The notes under the pieces are model-generated. The model had not been told where the DNA came from, ran no database searches, and saw only the letters and a list, made by a program, of their open reading frames with translations. Position numbers and translations under genes: made by a program. This document shows positions 50,156-59,515 of a stretch of DNA of 62,263 nucleotides, piece after piece. Numbering within the stretch: the first letter of the stretch is position 1; each line of letters opens with the position of its first letter. The stretch is from Paracoccaceae bacterium (lineage in GTDB: Bacteria > Pseudomonadota > Alphaproteobacteria > Rhodobacterales > Rhodobacteraceae): contig JAPORQ010000024.1 in NCBI GenBank assembly GCA_026710155.1, forward strand, positions 1-62,263, read 5' to 3'.

Positions 50156-50625
50156 CTTTATGGGACATGATACACAGGGGCAGTCCGCGGCCCCTTCTTC
50201 CTCCTCCCAGCCACCTTTCCACATCGTCCATGGAGTCGGGTGATTTCACCAGTTTCGGGATATGTGTGGTCATACATGTGATTCCCGAAAGCCCCCCCCT
50301 AGAAGGGAATGCATCTCAACATGGAACACCACACCCCCTTCAGAAATCTTGCCATCTCAGGAACCGCCACCCCTGCCTTTGAGGGTCTTTAGTTCGTCTG
50401 GCCGCAATTCATCGGTTTCCGACATGTAGTCGTGGAGAGTTGGAACGGATGTTCCCAGTTCATTGGACCGATTACAACCGGCGGCCTGCCGATGCGCCGG
50501 ATTGACCCTGAAAAGGGGTGGGTAACATGAAATAAAATAAGTGGATGATTCTGCCAATTTTGGGGTTTGAGAAGTTATGTGTATAATTTCCAAAATTGTT
50601 ATATTTATGACTTGTGATTTAAGTC
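50156..50625. other. Intergenic after copy 1, with an inverted repeat and a C8 tract
   Basis: TCGGGA at 50253-50258 pairs with TCCCGA about 22 bases on, with a further ATGT/ACAT pairing inside, a possible transcription stop for the upstream gene. A C8 run lies at 50292-50299. The last 150 bases become AT-rich. No coding region is supported. Confidence 0.35.
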
Positions 50626-51072
50626 CTAAGTCAGAAATGACAGTATTTCCTTTGGTTTGTCAGTTGAACGCAGAAACTGTTGTGTTTCCTCCTCCCTGAG
50701 TTTTCTGGCAACCCCACTAAGGGATTTCAAATATTCTATGCTCGAATTGTTGGGGGCAAACATTCCGAACACAAGATCAACTGGCTTGCGATCAATGGAA
50801 TCAAATTCGATCGGGGTTTCAAGCCTGATAAATATTCCCACGATTTGTTCGAAATCATCAGACCTTGCATGTGGCAAAGCTATACCCTGCCCCATGCCGG
50901 TTGAGGATGCCATTTCCCGTGCTTCAAGTGCTGCAAAGGAACTTTCCGGGTCCAAACCATAAACATTACTGGCAGTTTCGGCAACCAACCAAAGCAAATC
51001 CTGTTTTGAAAGTATGTTTTCCTTCGGTATAAATACCACGGCTTCAGGTAAAAGAAATTCCTTAATTTCCAT
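50626..51072 (-). CDS. ptsN: PTS nitrogen-related EIIA (PtsN)
   Basis: This 148-residue terminal phosphoacceptor of the PTS-Ntr chain fed by PtsP (20622-22886) regulates potassium and nitrogen functions by its phosphorylation state. The phosphohistidine is in GMGQGIALPHARSDDFEQ, and the C-terminal VDLVFGMFAPNNSSIEYLK is standard. It normally lies directly after hpf; here 495 bases of unassigned DNA separate them. Confidence 0.93.
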   Translation of the reverse strand: MEIKEFLLPEAVVFIPKENILSKQDLLWLVAETASNVYGLDPESSFAALEAREMASSTGMGQGIALPHARSDDFEQIVGIFIRLETPIEFDSIDRKPVDLVFGMFAPNNSSIEYLKSLSGVARKLREEETQQFLRSTDKPKEILSFLT

Positions 51073-51567
51073 TTACCATCTCGTCACTTTTTCCAACTTT
51101 TGAAAAAAACATAAATTTCCAAACGTTAAATGCGACATCAAAGTATGTCGCTGTTATTCATCAAGCGAAAATATGTGGCCCTTTGGAAGGAATTGGGGTT
51201 TATCCCATCCAATTTGCAGTGATACAAGCGTGAAGGATATATTGCAATTCCATCCCAATAACAACCACAAATTCCGACTTCCTGATCTCGGACAGGCAAT
51301 TCAGGAGGATAATTCATGGCCTGTCCCATCAACAAGGGGTTTAAAGGGATGAACCAAACGGAGTCGATCACCATGTTTGCATGCAATCATTGTCCCTCAC
51401 CCGAAAAACTTCAAATTTTTTGCCAACTACTGCTTACCCTCATGATAATGGGGCCATGGTGTTTTCGAACATGGTAACACCAACTGCGACATTGGATTCT
51501 TTCATGTCAAGATCATTGCATCCATGTTGGACAGAAACCTCGAGGTCAGGAAGTCTGAAGTTATTGT
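51073..51567. other. Unassigned DNA between hpf and ptsN
   Basis: In related genomes these genes are nearly adjacent, so this stretch is probably inserted or eroded sequence. A minus-strand frame at 51138-51386 contains VRDQEVGICGCYWDGIAIYP, which looks coding-like but matches nothing I recognise. Confidence 0.4.
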
Positions 51568-51864
51568 TTAGTGATGGTCTTTCAATTTTCTCTTATATCT
51601 TCGAAGCTGTTTTTCCATTTTCGCATAGGATTTATTGAATGAAGCATAAACATCATGCGATTCAGCTCTTGCCAAGGTCGATACGCCTGTCGACAAATGC
51701 ATTTTCACCTCACATTCATAATTACTTCCATTTCTGGTGAAAGTAACCTTTGCTTCCGTCGGACGTTCTGCGTATTTGGCTTCTGCATTGTTGATATACT
51801 CGTTTACATATTCGGTTAAGGCAACACCAACATCAAGGTGACGTCCACTAATCAATATTTGCAT
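51568..51864 (-). CDS. hpf: Ribosome hibernation promoting factor (short form)
   Basis: This 98-residue protein binds between ribosomal subunits in slow growth. It starts MQILISGRHLDVGVALTEYV and ends QLRRYKRKLKDHH; the YECEVKMHLSTG beta-strand lies in the middle. Many alphaproteobacteria carry a longer form with a dimerisation tail of about 80 residues, absent here. Its place upstream of ptsN is conserved. Confidence 0.92.
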   Translation of the reverse strand: MQILISGRHLDVGVALTEYVNEYINNAEAKYAERPTEAKVTFTRNGSNYECEVKMHLSTGVSTLARAESHDVYASFNKSYAKMEKQLRRYKRKLKDHH

Positions 51865-52436
51865 AATTTTTCCTACTCGAACTAAGAATCAAACAACTCC
51901 CATTAATTCAGGTACAAGTCATGGTAAGACAGGATTTCCCTATCTGGGTTAATCCAATCAAATAACTTGGATTTGTCGGAAGTTATTCATAGTTATGTTC
52001 AATCACTTTAACGAATTTCAAATCAAATTTAAAATGATTTTAGATCATTTGGTAACCATACCCAAATTTGAATAACCTCAACCCGGTTTAAGTGCCAGTC
52101 AATAAATAAAAACCAATACCACATTCTCCATTGCCATAAGATTCTGGAATGGAGAATGATCAGACAATCTTCTGTCGTGCAGATTGTTGTTCTGTATTTA
52201 ATGAGTTTCAAACAACGGTGATCGGATGTTTATCTCTGCTGTAATTATGGTTAAGCCCCCAATCACTCTTGTTGCCTTTCAATCTCTGTTTAGAGACATG
52301 TCAATATCAAGTATGAAGGGGTGGAAAAAATTAATGCAGATCCCAACAATTGTGAGAACTGCTCATGTCTTCCGAAATTTGGGAGGCGCATACATACTGC
52401 TTATGCCCCGTTTTTGACTATCCAGTACTGGTTAGT
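51865..52436. other. Intergenic with a perfect 11-bp inverted repeat
   Basis: CATTCTCCATT at 52122-52132 pairs perfectly with AATGGAGAATG at 52148-52158 across a 15-base loop. On the minus strand the hairpin is followed, after a short gap, by a T-rich stretch. That could make a terminator for the SDR gene and insulate hpf. No gene is supported. Confidence 0.5.
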
Positions 52437-53399
52437 TCAGGGATTTGGGCGATCCAAGCCAGTCATTTCATGGGATAGTTCAAGCAGCCGGATGGCTTTT
52501 TTTGTGTCCAGAACTTCTGCGTTTGGGGTGGCAATTATATCCTCGTAAATATACTCTCCAGACACGCCTTCATACTTTTTATCCAGCGCAACTGAAACAA
52601 TACGTTCACCCCCTACCCAAGTTGGGGCCGCGAGTTTGCTGATCAGAGTGTATACAATTTTCTCCCATCCCTTTATTTCGTGTGTCAAGTTGCTTCGGAT
52701 ATAACCCGGATTCAAGCAATTGATGGTGACACCACTGGACTTGAGTCTCTCGGCCACATCGCGTGAATGGATAATCATGCAAAGTTTGGCCTGCGCATAG
52801 GTTGAAAAAAGCGACCACTTTTTCTCACGGTGCAAATCTTCAAAATCCAGATGTCCCCGCGCCTGGGTAGCAGACGTTAAGTTGACGATGCGCCCCGAAG
52901 GTGATTTTATTATACGCTTGAGCAAGAGTTCTGTCAGCAGGAACGGTCCCAAATAATTCACGGTAAAATTCATTTCATAACCTTCAACTGTAAGCCTTCG
53001 GTCAGTGATATTGGCCCCTGCGCAGTTAATTAGAAGATCAATCTGTTGACATTTCTTGAGAATATCAGTGGCCGCTTGTCGAACATTGTCCAGTGATCCT
53101 AGATCACACTCAACAATTTGGAATTGCCCCTTATGCCTAGCCTCTTTCAACTCCGCCTCAACGCGCTGTGTCTTGGTCATATTCCGTCCCACGAGGCAGA
53201 TATTTGCACCCATAGATGCCAACCGTTCGACTGCCACGCGTCCCATGCCATCTGTACCACCGGTGAAGACAATCATTTTTCCGGCCAAATCCTGCGTGGT
53301 TACCCGATCGGCCGACTGGCGCGGGAATAATGTATCAAGAAATGGGTTTTGTGTGGGCCTTTTCATCGAAATCTCATTTGCAAGGACAATCTTGATCAA
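52437..53399 (-). CDS. Short-chain dehydrogenase/reductase
   Basis: This protein of about 320 residues has the classical SDR nucleotide site IVFTGGTDGMGRVAVERLA, NCAG (LLINCAGAN), the catalytic serine in VNLTSATQARG and Tyr-x3-Lys as STYAQAKLCM. It resembles retinol dehydrogenase/WW-domain oxidoreductase-like SDRs. An ATG 11 codons in is an alternative start. It occupies part of the lptB-hpf interval where rpoN would be expected, so it may be a local acquisition. Confidence 0.85.
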   Translation of the reverse strand: MIKIVLANEISMKRPTQNPFLDTLFPRQSADRVTTQDLAGKMIVFTGGTDGMGRVAVERLASMGANICLVGRNMTKTQRVEAELKEARHKGQFQIVECDLGSLDNVRQAATDILKKCQQIDLLINCAGANITDRRLTVEGYEMNFTVNYLGPFLLTELLLKRIIKSPSGRIVNLTSATQARGHLDFEDLHREKKWSLFSTYAQAKLCMIIHSRDVAERLKSSGVTINCLNPGYIRSNLTHEIKGWEKIVYTLISKLAAPTWVGGERIVSVALDKKYEGVSGEYIYEDIIATPNAEVLDTKKAIRLLELSHEMTGLDRPNP

Positions 53400-53760
53400 A
53401 GCAAAGCATTAATCAATACGACAGTTGAAGGATATGACTTCTAACAGAGTAAATAGTATAACTTTATACCTAATCCAAGACATATTTTCAGTGATTTTTG
53501 ATAATTTATTTAAGTGGACAGTATAAGGGCCTGTTCCAAAGTCCAAAAATGTAGCAAATTCAATACATTTTCAGAAAAGAAACCATTTTTTGTTCGGGAC
53601 TTCCATATTTGTTTCCCCATTTTTGCAACCGGTCTCTTGACACCGGGGAGCGATACTTGTAATTGGCACTGTCAGTGTCCGGCCTTCTGCGTCTGCCAGT
53701 CCGTGGTGGGTCGGTTTGAAATAATGCCGCGGTGGCAGTGGCCAGCACAGGGAGAGACCC

Positions 53761-54436
53761 ATGAAAACAATCATCAACTACCCCCCCCCAATTTTTTATT
53801 AAATCAACAATCCTTTTACTGCTTGCGGTGCTGGCCGGGCCGGCATGGGCGCAGACAAGCGTGACCAGCAGCGGGCGGGAAGGCCCGACGGCCTGCGTCG
53901 GCTCCGCTGAGATCGATGCCGCGAACATGCCCATCACGGCCCTGTCCACATCCAGCGTGACCGTCACGGTCCCGGAAGTCACATGGAGCCAGGTGCTCGC
54001 ACCGCTCGGCGACGGGCAGGCGCCCGTCAATGCTGTTGTTTACGCCGAGGTCATCAACGCCCAGACAGGTGTCAGGGCAGGAAGCTTGGATCTGCTTGGA
54101 ATCATAAGCAGTACATCGCCGACCTATGCCGGCGGTAGCCAAGCCCTCTCCGGTTTGGCGGCAAGGTCCCTCTATCACGTAGAGATATATGCGTCTCCGG
54201 CAGGAAGGCCCGTCCAGTATTTGGCCCGGCGCTGCTTCATGACGGGTGGCAGCTACACGATGGCCGTCAATCCCGCGTCCGGCCAGACGAGCGGCTGCTT
54301 CTCGATCAGTCCCCGGACCATCCAGGATGTCAGGAACTGCTTGTGTGGTCGAGGAAACAACAGCCCAAGGGTTTTGGGATTGTTCACCGATGAAACCCAG
54401 AACCAGGCCTTGCGCGATTCCCTGGGCTGCCGGTGA
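53761..54436 (+). CDS. Phase-variable secreted six-cysteine protein, copy 2 (out of frame)
   Basis: An ATG at 53761 behind GGGAGAG starts MKTIINYPPPIFY and stops, again because of a C9 run (53781-53789). With C8 it would read MKTIINYPPQFFIKSTILLL then AVLAGPAWAQ, a complete signal peptide, into the frame ending at 54436 (about 225 residues). The mature region repeats the plan of copy 1: ACVG, a fibronectin-III-like middle (GLAARSLYHVEIYASPAG), then RRCFMTGGSYT, TSGCFSISPRTIQDVRNCLC and a final LGC. The tails are also very similar at DNA level while the middles diverge, which suggests recombination between copies. Confidence 0.75.
53781..53789 (+). repeat. C9 homopolymer (contingency tract) in secreted-protein copy 2
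   Basis: Nine consecutive C lie in the seventh codon region, the same place and length as in copy 1. One base fewer would open the full signal peptide and mature frame. Confidence 0.9.
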
Positions 54437-54772
54437 CGGACAGTATCAATCAGGCGCGCACGGGGCGGTCACGGAATCCGCCGGCATGTCCCCTTTGGCT
54501 GGCCCGGAAACCCGCTGGCCGATTCCCCGGGCGGACACGGCAGGGCCGGATGCGCATTCACTGTGCAGTGATGGCTTTCACCCTGCCGGAAGGTGGACGG
54601 GGAATTTTCAAGCCGACCCACCATCAGGAATCGCATGGGCTTTCAATCCCGGGCAAAAAACCGTGTGTCAGCCATAAAAGGAGTTGGGTAAACAGGTATA
54701 TAATCCCCTTTTGTTCCAAGTCAGTTCTGAATTTCAGGGTGAACAGTATCATTTTTATTGTTTTTGTGACTT
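54437..54772. other. GC-rich tail after copy 2
   Basis: The GC-rich composition of the secreted-protein gene continues to about 54650 and then changes sharply to AT-rich, marking an edge of the acquired patch. No gene is supported. Confidence 0.4.
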
Positions 54773-55021
54773 ATGATTCAGGCTCTAACTTTCATGTCCA
54801 TTTCACACTTCAACAGCATGGCTTCAGATGTTCGCACTACCACGATCCACTTACCGGAATTTAACCCGGCTGACAATGTCTTTCAGTTACACAAGGCCAA
54901 CCAGGTGTTTGAATCCGCCGAGGATGTGAAAACCAGGGCTTCATCAGTTTGGGAAACCTTTACAGTTCAGTCCGAACGGATTCAATCAATTGGACACCAT
55001 TCATGGGATAAAAGCCAATAG
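54773..55021 (+). pseudogene. IS630-family transposase C-terminal remnant
   Basis: The frame contains HLPEFNPADNVFQLHKAN, VFESAEDVKTRASSVWETF and VQSERIQSIGHHSW, matching the end of IS630-type DDE transposases (the LPPYSPxLNPxExxW region through the final W). The catalytic core upstream is missing. It lies between the secreted-protein copy 2 and lptB, within the interval that lacks rpoN. Confidence 0.55.
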
Positions 55022-55086
55022 GAAGGAGTATCGACAAACTGTATGATTTGGATTGGTTTATTGGTAAAAACTGTTGATAAAAACCA

Positions 55087-55899
55087 TTAGGTTCCATGAT
55101 ATCCCTGATACTGGATTTGGTAGTCCAATTTGAAATCTGTACCGAGATAATGTTCCCTAACAATCTGATTGGAACTTACTTGATCAGGAGTGCCATGGGT
55201 AATTATTTTCCCGTCCAGAAGGACATATACATGGTCAACCACAGCCAAGGTTGCCAGGATATTATGATCAATGATCATTATTCCCACACCGAAATCAACA
55301 AGTGTACGAATATTTTTGGTGATTTCCTTTATGATAATTGGGTCAAGGCCAGCAAAAGGCTCATCCAGTAGGATATATTTTGGCTTACCAGCGAAGCATC
55401 TGGCAAATTCAACCCTTCTTCTCTGCCCCCCTGACAAATTGGAACCTTTGGATGTACGGATTTCCTCGATGGCAAATGTTGCCAGAAGGTTTTCCAGATT
55501 TTGTTGGCACAATGATTTTTCCTTGTACTTTACCTCAAGGGCTGCCATGATGTTTTGTTCTACCGTCAACCCCTGAAAAATCGAAGATTCCTGAGGCAAC
55601 AACCCCAAACCGTGTTGCGCCCTAAGATAAAGGGGAAAATTTGAAACGTCAGTTCCATCTATGAGTACATTGCCCTTGGTGGGGAATTTCAACCCGGATA
55701 TGGTATTGAACAGGGTAGATTTTCCGGCTCCATTGGGACCTAACAAACCAACTATTTCACCTGGATAAACCGTTAGTGAAACGTCCCTGACAATCTCTCT
55801 TTTGTGAACTCTTGAGGTGAGATTGTTAACCGAAAGACATTGTGAATTATTTTGTTCTCTCTGTAAGGCTTCTTCCACCGTAATTTGTTTTCCCAGCAA
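55087..55899 (-). CDS. lptB: LPS export ABC transporter ATP-binding protein LptB
   Basis: This 270-residue ATPase drives extraction of lipopolysaccharide from the inner membrane. It has Walker A GLLGPNGAGKSTLFNTISG, the GLGLLPQESSIFQGLTVEQN Q-loop region, signature NLSGGQRRRVEFAR, and Walker B YILLDEPFAGLDPI. The first ~20 residues are an extension. It follows lptA by 12 bases. Confidence 0.94.
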   Translation of the reverse strand: MLGKQITVEEALQREQNNSQCLSVNNLTSRVHKREIVRDVSLTVYPGEIVGLLGPNGAGKSTLFNTISGLKFPTKGNVLIDGTDVSNFPLYLRAQHGLGLLPQESSIFQGLTVEQNIMAALEVKYKEKSLCQQNLENLLATFAIEEIRTSKGSNLSGGQRRRVEFARCFAGKPKYILLDEPFAGLDPIIIKEITKNIRTLVDFGVGIMIIDHNILATLAVVDHVYVLLDGKIITHGTPDQVSSNQIVREHYLGTDFKLDYQIQYQGYHGT

Positions 55900-55911
55900 A
55901 GGAATTCAAAA

Positions 55912-56685
55912 TTATTCTGAATTCCAGTTATATTCTAGCCGGTCACGACCGGAAAATTGGTTGGGACCATAAAACCCTGAAACGTTATTTAAAAGCACCA
56001 TGGTTTTTGTATCAAAATCATATTCCGCAATATCGGAATTTATCTCGGTTTGTTGATTCGGGTCCTTGTTGATCATTTTAACCTGATTGGAGAATATTAT
56101 TGAATTATCTTTTGTGGAATAGTCTGCCTGTACTGATCCAATCTCCACTGTATCGACTTCAAGAATTACATTGCCCACCAAGGTAAAATTATCAGTTGAA
56201 AGAAAATATTCCCCTTCATCCGCATTGATGATTTCGTTACTCCCCTGATAAAAATTGGTTATTTCCAAATCCCCACCTAAAAAGAACTTATTTGTTGCCT
56301 CAAAAAACTTACCTCCATTTGCACTGATTTGGGTTTGTTCATCTTTGGCCAGGGTCAGGTTGAATGGCCCAAGGATTTCAAATTCATCTATTTCGGATGG
56401 GTTATTCTCATCAGTCATCATGGTGACCTTACTATCGGTTGAGAAACAAAAGTCCTCATTGGTGACATAAATGTCGCCATCCAATTCAAAGGTCATGGTT
56501 TTTTGGTCTAGGTTGATATTGTCTGAAGTTACATTCAATTCTTCACTTCCCTCACATCTTCCCAAACCATTTTGAATAGAAGTTTCCTCGGCGAACCCCA
56601 AGGTGTAAATAAGCAAAAATACTAAAAGGCTAACCAGGCGATAAGTATACGAAAACAATTGGTACTCCTCATTTATGCAAACCAT
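55912..56685 (-). CDS. lptA: LptA/OstA-like periplasmic LPS transport protein
   Basis: This 257-residue protein has an N-terminal hydrophobic segment (RLVSLLVFLLIYTLGFAEE) and an OstA-type repeat of beta strands (LNVTSDNINLDQKTMTFELD, GGDLEITNFYQGSNEI, KMINKDPNQQTEINSD). It bridges LPS across the periplasm. A start a few codons further in is possible. The protein is notably acidic. LptC, normally encoded just upstream, is missing. Confidence 0.82.
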   Translation of the reverse strand: MVCINEEYQLFSYTYRLVSLLVFLLIYTLGFAEETSIQNGLGRCEGSEELNVTSDNINLDQKTMTFELDGDIYVTNEDFCFSTDSKVTMMTDENNPSEIDEFEILGPFNLTLAKDEQTQISANGGKFFEATNKFFLGGDLEITNFYQGSNEIINADEGEYFLSTDNFTLVGNVILEVDTVEIGSVQADYSTKDNSIIFSNQVKMINKDPNQQTEINSDIAEYDFDTKTMVLLNNVSGFYGPNQFSGRDRLEYNWNSE

Positions 56686-56913
56686 GAGAGGGCTGAATAA
56701 TATAACGAACCTAATGATTAGAGATTAAATTAGAGTCAAAACAATATCCAAATGGTTGTTACAATAGTTTGAAATAACAAATGCGATCAGAACTGGAATT
56801 AAAATTTCTGTTACCAAATAAATATTTCCAACAACGTAACTATCAGGTATCTAATTATTCAATATCCTGAACAATTTGATTGTTCCTGTTGATATCTTGA
56901 AAGTCAAGCCTAA

Positions 56914-57477
56914 TTATTGCCAATCAGTAATTCCCGCTAATTTTTTCCGTTGGCTTTTTGCACTACCCTCAAACAAATTGGCAAGTGGCATCGAAGGGCC
57001 TTGCCCCTCCATGGTTCCTGTTCCTGCATTTTTTCCTGACACTGAAAAACTGGCCACGGGTACATCCGACGCATGGTTATTAGGCCAGGATTCGGCAAGC
57101 AATCGGTAGTGTTTCCAGTCGCTGATTTAGACGGGCGCGAACAGCATCCGTATCTTCTCACACATGCACTTCCCACGCACCTGTCTCTCCAGGACTTTCC
57201 GGCAGGCAGGGCATTGGTTTCCATGGCCATGACCGTGCCCGGGATTGCAGCCGGACATGTTTTCCGGGGCAGAAAAATTCTCATCTTCCAGCGGGTATGG
57301 CCCGCACGCATCATTGGAAGCCTGGGCATCCCCGGCGGTGATCGTCCCAGGTGCCAGGGGAATGACAATTTTGGAATCGGGATGAACAAGCGCACCACCC
57401 ATCATCCGGTGCCAGTAGTTACTGAACAGCAGGAGTGGCAATGGTTTTTTTGGTACTACACTTGTTTGAGGTTTCAT
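56914..57477 (-). pseudogene. Probable transposase remnant with an internal stop
   Basis: A single minus-strand frame runs from 57477 to 56914 with one TAA at 57127-57129. It contains YWHRMMGGALVHPDSKIVIP, reminiscent of a DDE-type transposase block, then CPACRKVLERQVRGKCMCEK and DWKHYRLLAESWPNNHASD. The patch is GC-rich compared with its flanks. It sits where lptC is expected between kdsD and lptA. The family call is tentative. Confidence 0.35.
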
Positions 57478-57517
57478 TTCCCATTAAAACCAAATTGTCT
57501 CCAAATAATACCCCTGA

Positions 57518-58501
57518 CTAGACCACACCCAATCTGAGACAATCATGAACATGGAGAATTCCAACAACCTTTGAATTGCTTTTTTGATCGATAACAAACA
57601 AGCAGGTCACCCCATTTTCATTCATCAGTGCCAATGCTTCTTCTGCCAGGGAGTCCGGTGAAATTGTTATGGGATTTGGAGTCATGACATCGCCAGCAGT
57701 ATGACCCAGCAACCCATTCATGTGCCTGCGCAAGTCACCGTCAGTAATTATTCCCTTCAAATTTCCACCTGAAGAAACAATGCCGGCTACTCCAAACCCC
57801 TTTTTTGTCATTGTTAATAGTGTTTCATCCATGGGAGTCGTCATTTCAACCAGTGGGATTTCTGATCCGTTATGCATGATTGTCTCAACTTTGGTTAGCC
57901 TCGCCCCCAGTTTTCCTCCCGGGTGAAACTCACGAAAGGTATCCACCGAGAAGTGCTCGGATTTCATTAGGGTTATGGCCAGTGCATCGCCCAGGGCAAG
58001 CAGCATGGTGGTGGAATTGGATGGTACAATTCCCGTGCCACAAGCCTCACCGGCTTTGGGCAGGATGATACCAACGGTTGAATTCTGGATCAGGGTGCTG
58101 TTGGAGACACTCGCAACGCCAATGGTCGGTATGGAAAACCTTTTGATATGGGATATCAAATGGGCGAGTTCGGGGGTTTCACCGGAATTGGATAGAATTA
58201 AGACGGTATCTCCCTTGGCCAAAACACCCAAATCACCATGACTGGCTTCTGCCGGATGAACAAAGTGTGCCGGATTTCCCGTCGACGAAAGGGTGGCTGC
58301 GATTTTCCTTCCTATATGACCGGACTTTCCCATGCCAGATACAATAATTTTGCCTTCGGTATTGATGAGAAGTTCAACTGCCTTGGAAAATTCCTCACCA
58401 AGATGGTCAAGCAATTGCGTCAGTGCCCGAATTTCACTTTTGATTACCAATCTGCCTTGCTCAAGGAATTTCAGCCCTGCAGATTTCCTTTCACCTGTCA
58501 T
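57518..58501 (-). CDS. kdsD: Arabinose-5-phosphate isomerase (KdsD)
   Basis: This 327-residue enzyme converts ribulose-5-phosphate to arabinose-5-phosphate for Kdo synthesis. The SIS sugar-phosphate domain shows GKIIVSGMGKSGHIGRKIAA, STGNPAHFVHPAEASHGDLG and LSNSGETPEL. Two CBS domains form the C-terminal ~130 residues. It belongs to the LPS/PTS-Ntr cluster. Confidence 0.94.
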   Translation of the reverse strand: MTGERKSAGLKFLEQGRLVIKSEIRALTQLLDHLGEEFSKAVELLINTEGKIIVSGMGKSGHIGRKIAATLSSTGNPAHFVHPAEASHGDLGVLAKGDTVLILSNSGETPELAHLISHIKRFSIPTIGVASVSNSTLIQNSTVGIILPKAGEACGTGIVPSNSTTMLLALGDALAITLMKSEHFSVDTFREFHPGGKLGARLTKVETIMHNGSEIPLVEMTTPMDETLLTMTKKGFGVAGIVSSGGNLKGIITDGDLRRHMNGLLGHTAGDVMTPNPITISPDSLAEEALALMNENGVTCLFVIDQKSNSKVVGILHVHDCLRLGVV

Positions 58502-58531
58502 GAAATCAGCTTACCCTGGCAATCTAAAAGG

Positions 58532-59140
58532 TTAGTGTGCAAATATGTCACCTTTCCACCCCTCGATATCCATGGCGGTGATCGTGGGAAGAAATTCGAA
58601 ACAACTTTCTGCAAGGTGTGTTCTTCCATCCCGCTTTAGCCTTTGATCAAGAATTTCCTTGAGTGAATGTAGATAAAGGACATCGGAAGCCGCATATTCT
58701 AACTGCTCCTGGGAAAGCTCTTCCACCCCCCAATCCGAGACCTGTTTTTCTTTTGACAATTCAATTCCCAATAAATCCTCAACCAGGTATTTCAAACCGT
58801 GGGATTGGGTATTCGTACGGCACAGACGGGAAGCAATCTTCGTACAGTAGACAGGAGCAACATCAACCCCGAGGTTGAATTTCAACATTGCCATGTCGGC
58901 ACGGGCAAAATGAAAAATCTTTAAAACGTTCGGATCTGATAACATGTTGGTCAAATTGGGTGCCTCACTCTGGCCCATGTGTATTTGCACCATGACTATC
59001 TGGCCAGTTTCGTTTCTCATTTGTATCAGGCACAAACGGTCTCTATGGATAGTCAGCCCCATGGTTTCAGTATCAATGGCCAATATGGAGCCGGGATCAA
59101 AACTGTCAGGGAGATCCTTTTGGTATAGTTCAAATTCCAA
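58532..59140 (-). CDS. RNase D-type 3'-5' exonuclease
   Basis: This 202-residue single-domain DEDD exonuclease is of the short alphaproteobacterial RNase D type, acting in stable RNA 3' processing. Motifs are ILAIDTETMGL (DxE), FHFARADMAML and the C-terminal YAASDVLYLHSL (YxxxD). I chose the TTG at 59138-59140 (LEFELYQKDLP) because the longer open frame runs back through tRNA-Leu, which cannot be coding. Its neighbour kdsD follows by 30 bases. Confidence 0.86.
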   Translation of the reverse strand: MEFELYQKDLPDSFDPGSILAIDTETMGLTIHRDRLCLIQMRNETGQIVMVQIHMGQSEAPNLTNMLSDPNVLKIFHFARADMAMLKFNLGVDVAPVYCTKIASRLCRTNTQSHGLKYLVEDLLGIELSKEKQVSDWGVEELSQEQLEYAASDVLYLHSLKEILDQRLKRDGRTHLAESCFEFLPTITAMDIEGWKGDIFAH

Positions 59141-59207
59141 TTTGTTTTTTCCAGTCGTTCGAAAAGGACAAGTCACAGAATGGCAATTCCGAATTACCAC
59201 CCATGGT

Positions 59208-59294
<87 letters not shown>

Positions 59295-59515
59295 AATAAG
59301 AGTATGCAATAATTGATTGGGGAATAATTTCCAAGTATATAATTGAAAAAAACCACAATTTAACTTCGGTAGTCTGAATTCAGGAATTTAAACTTAAATA
59401 TTTCCAGAATATTGCAACATAAATGATTCTGGATAAATCTTTATCAAGCATATAATATGATATGATTCTGGATAAGTAATTCTTTTCCTGCAGCATGAAT
59501 AATTTTAGAGGAAAG

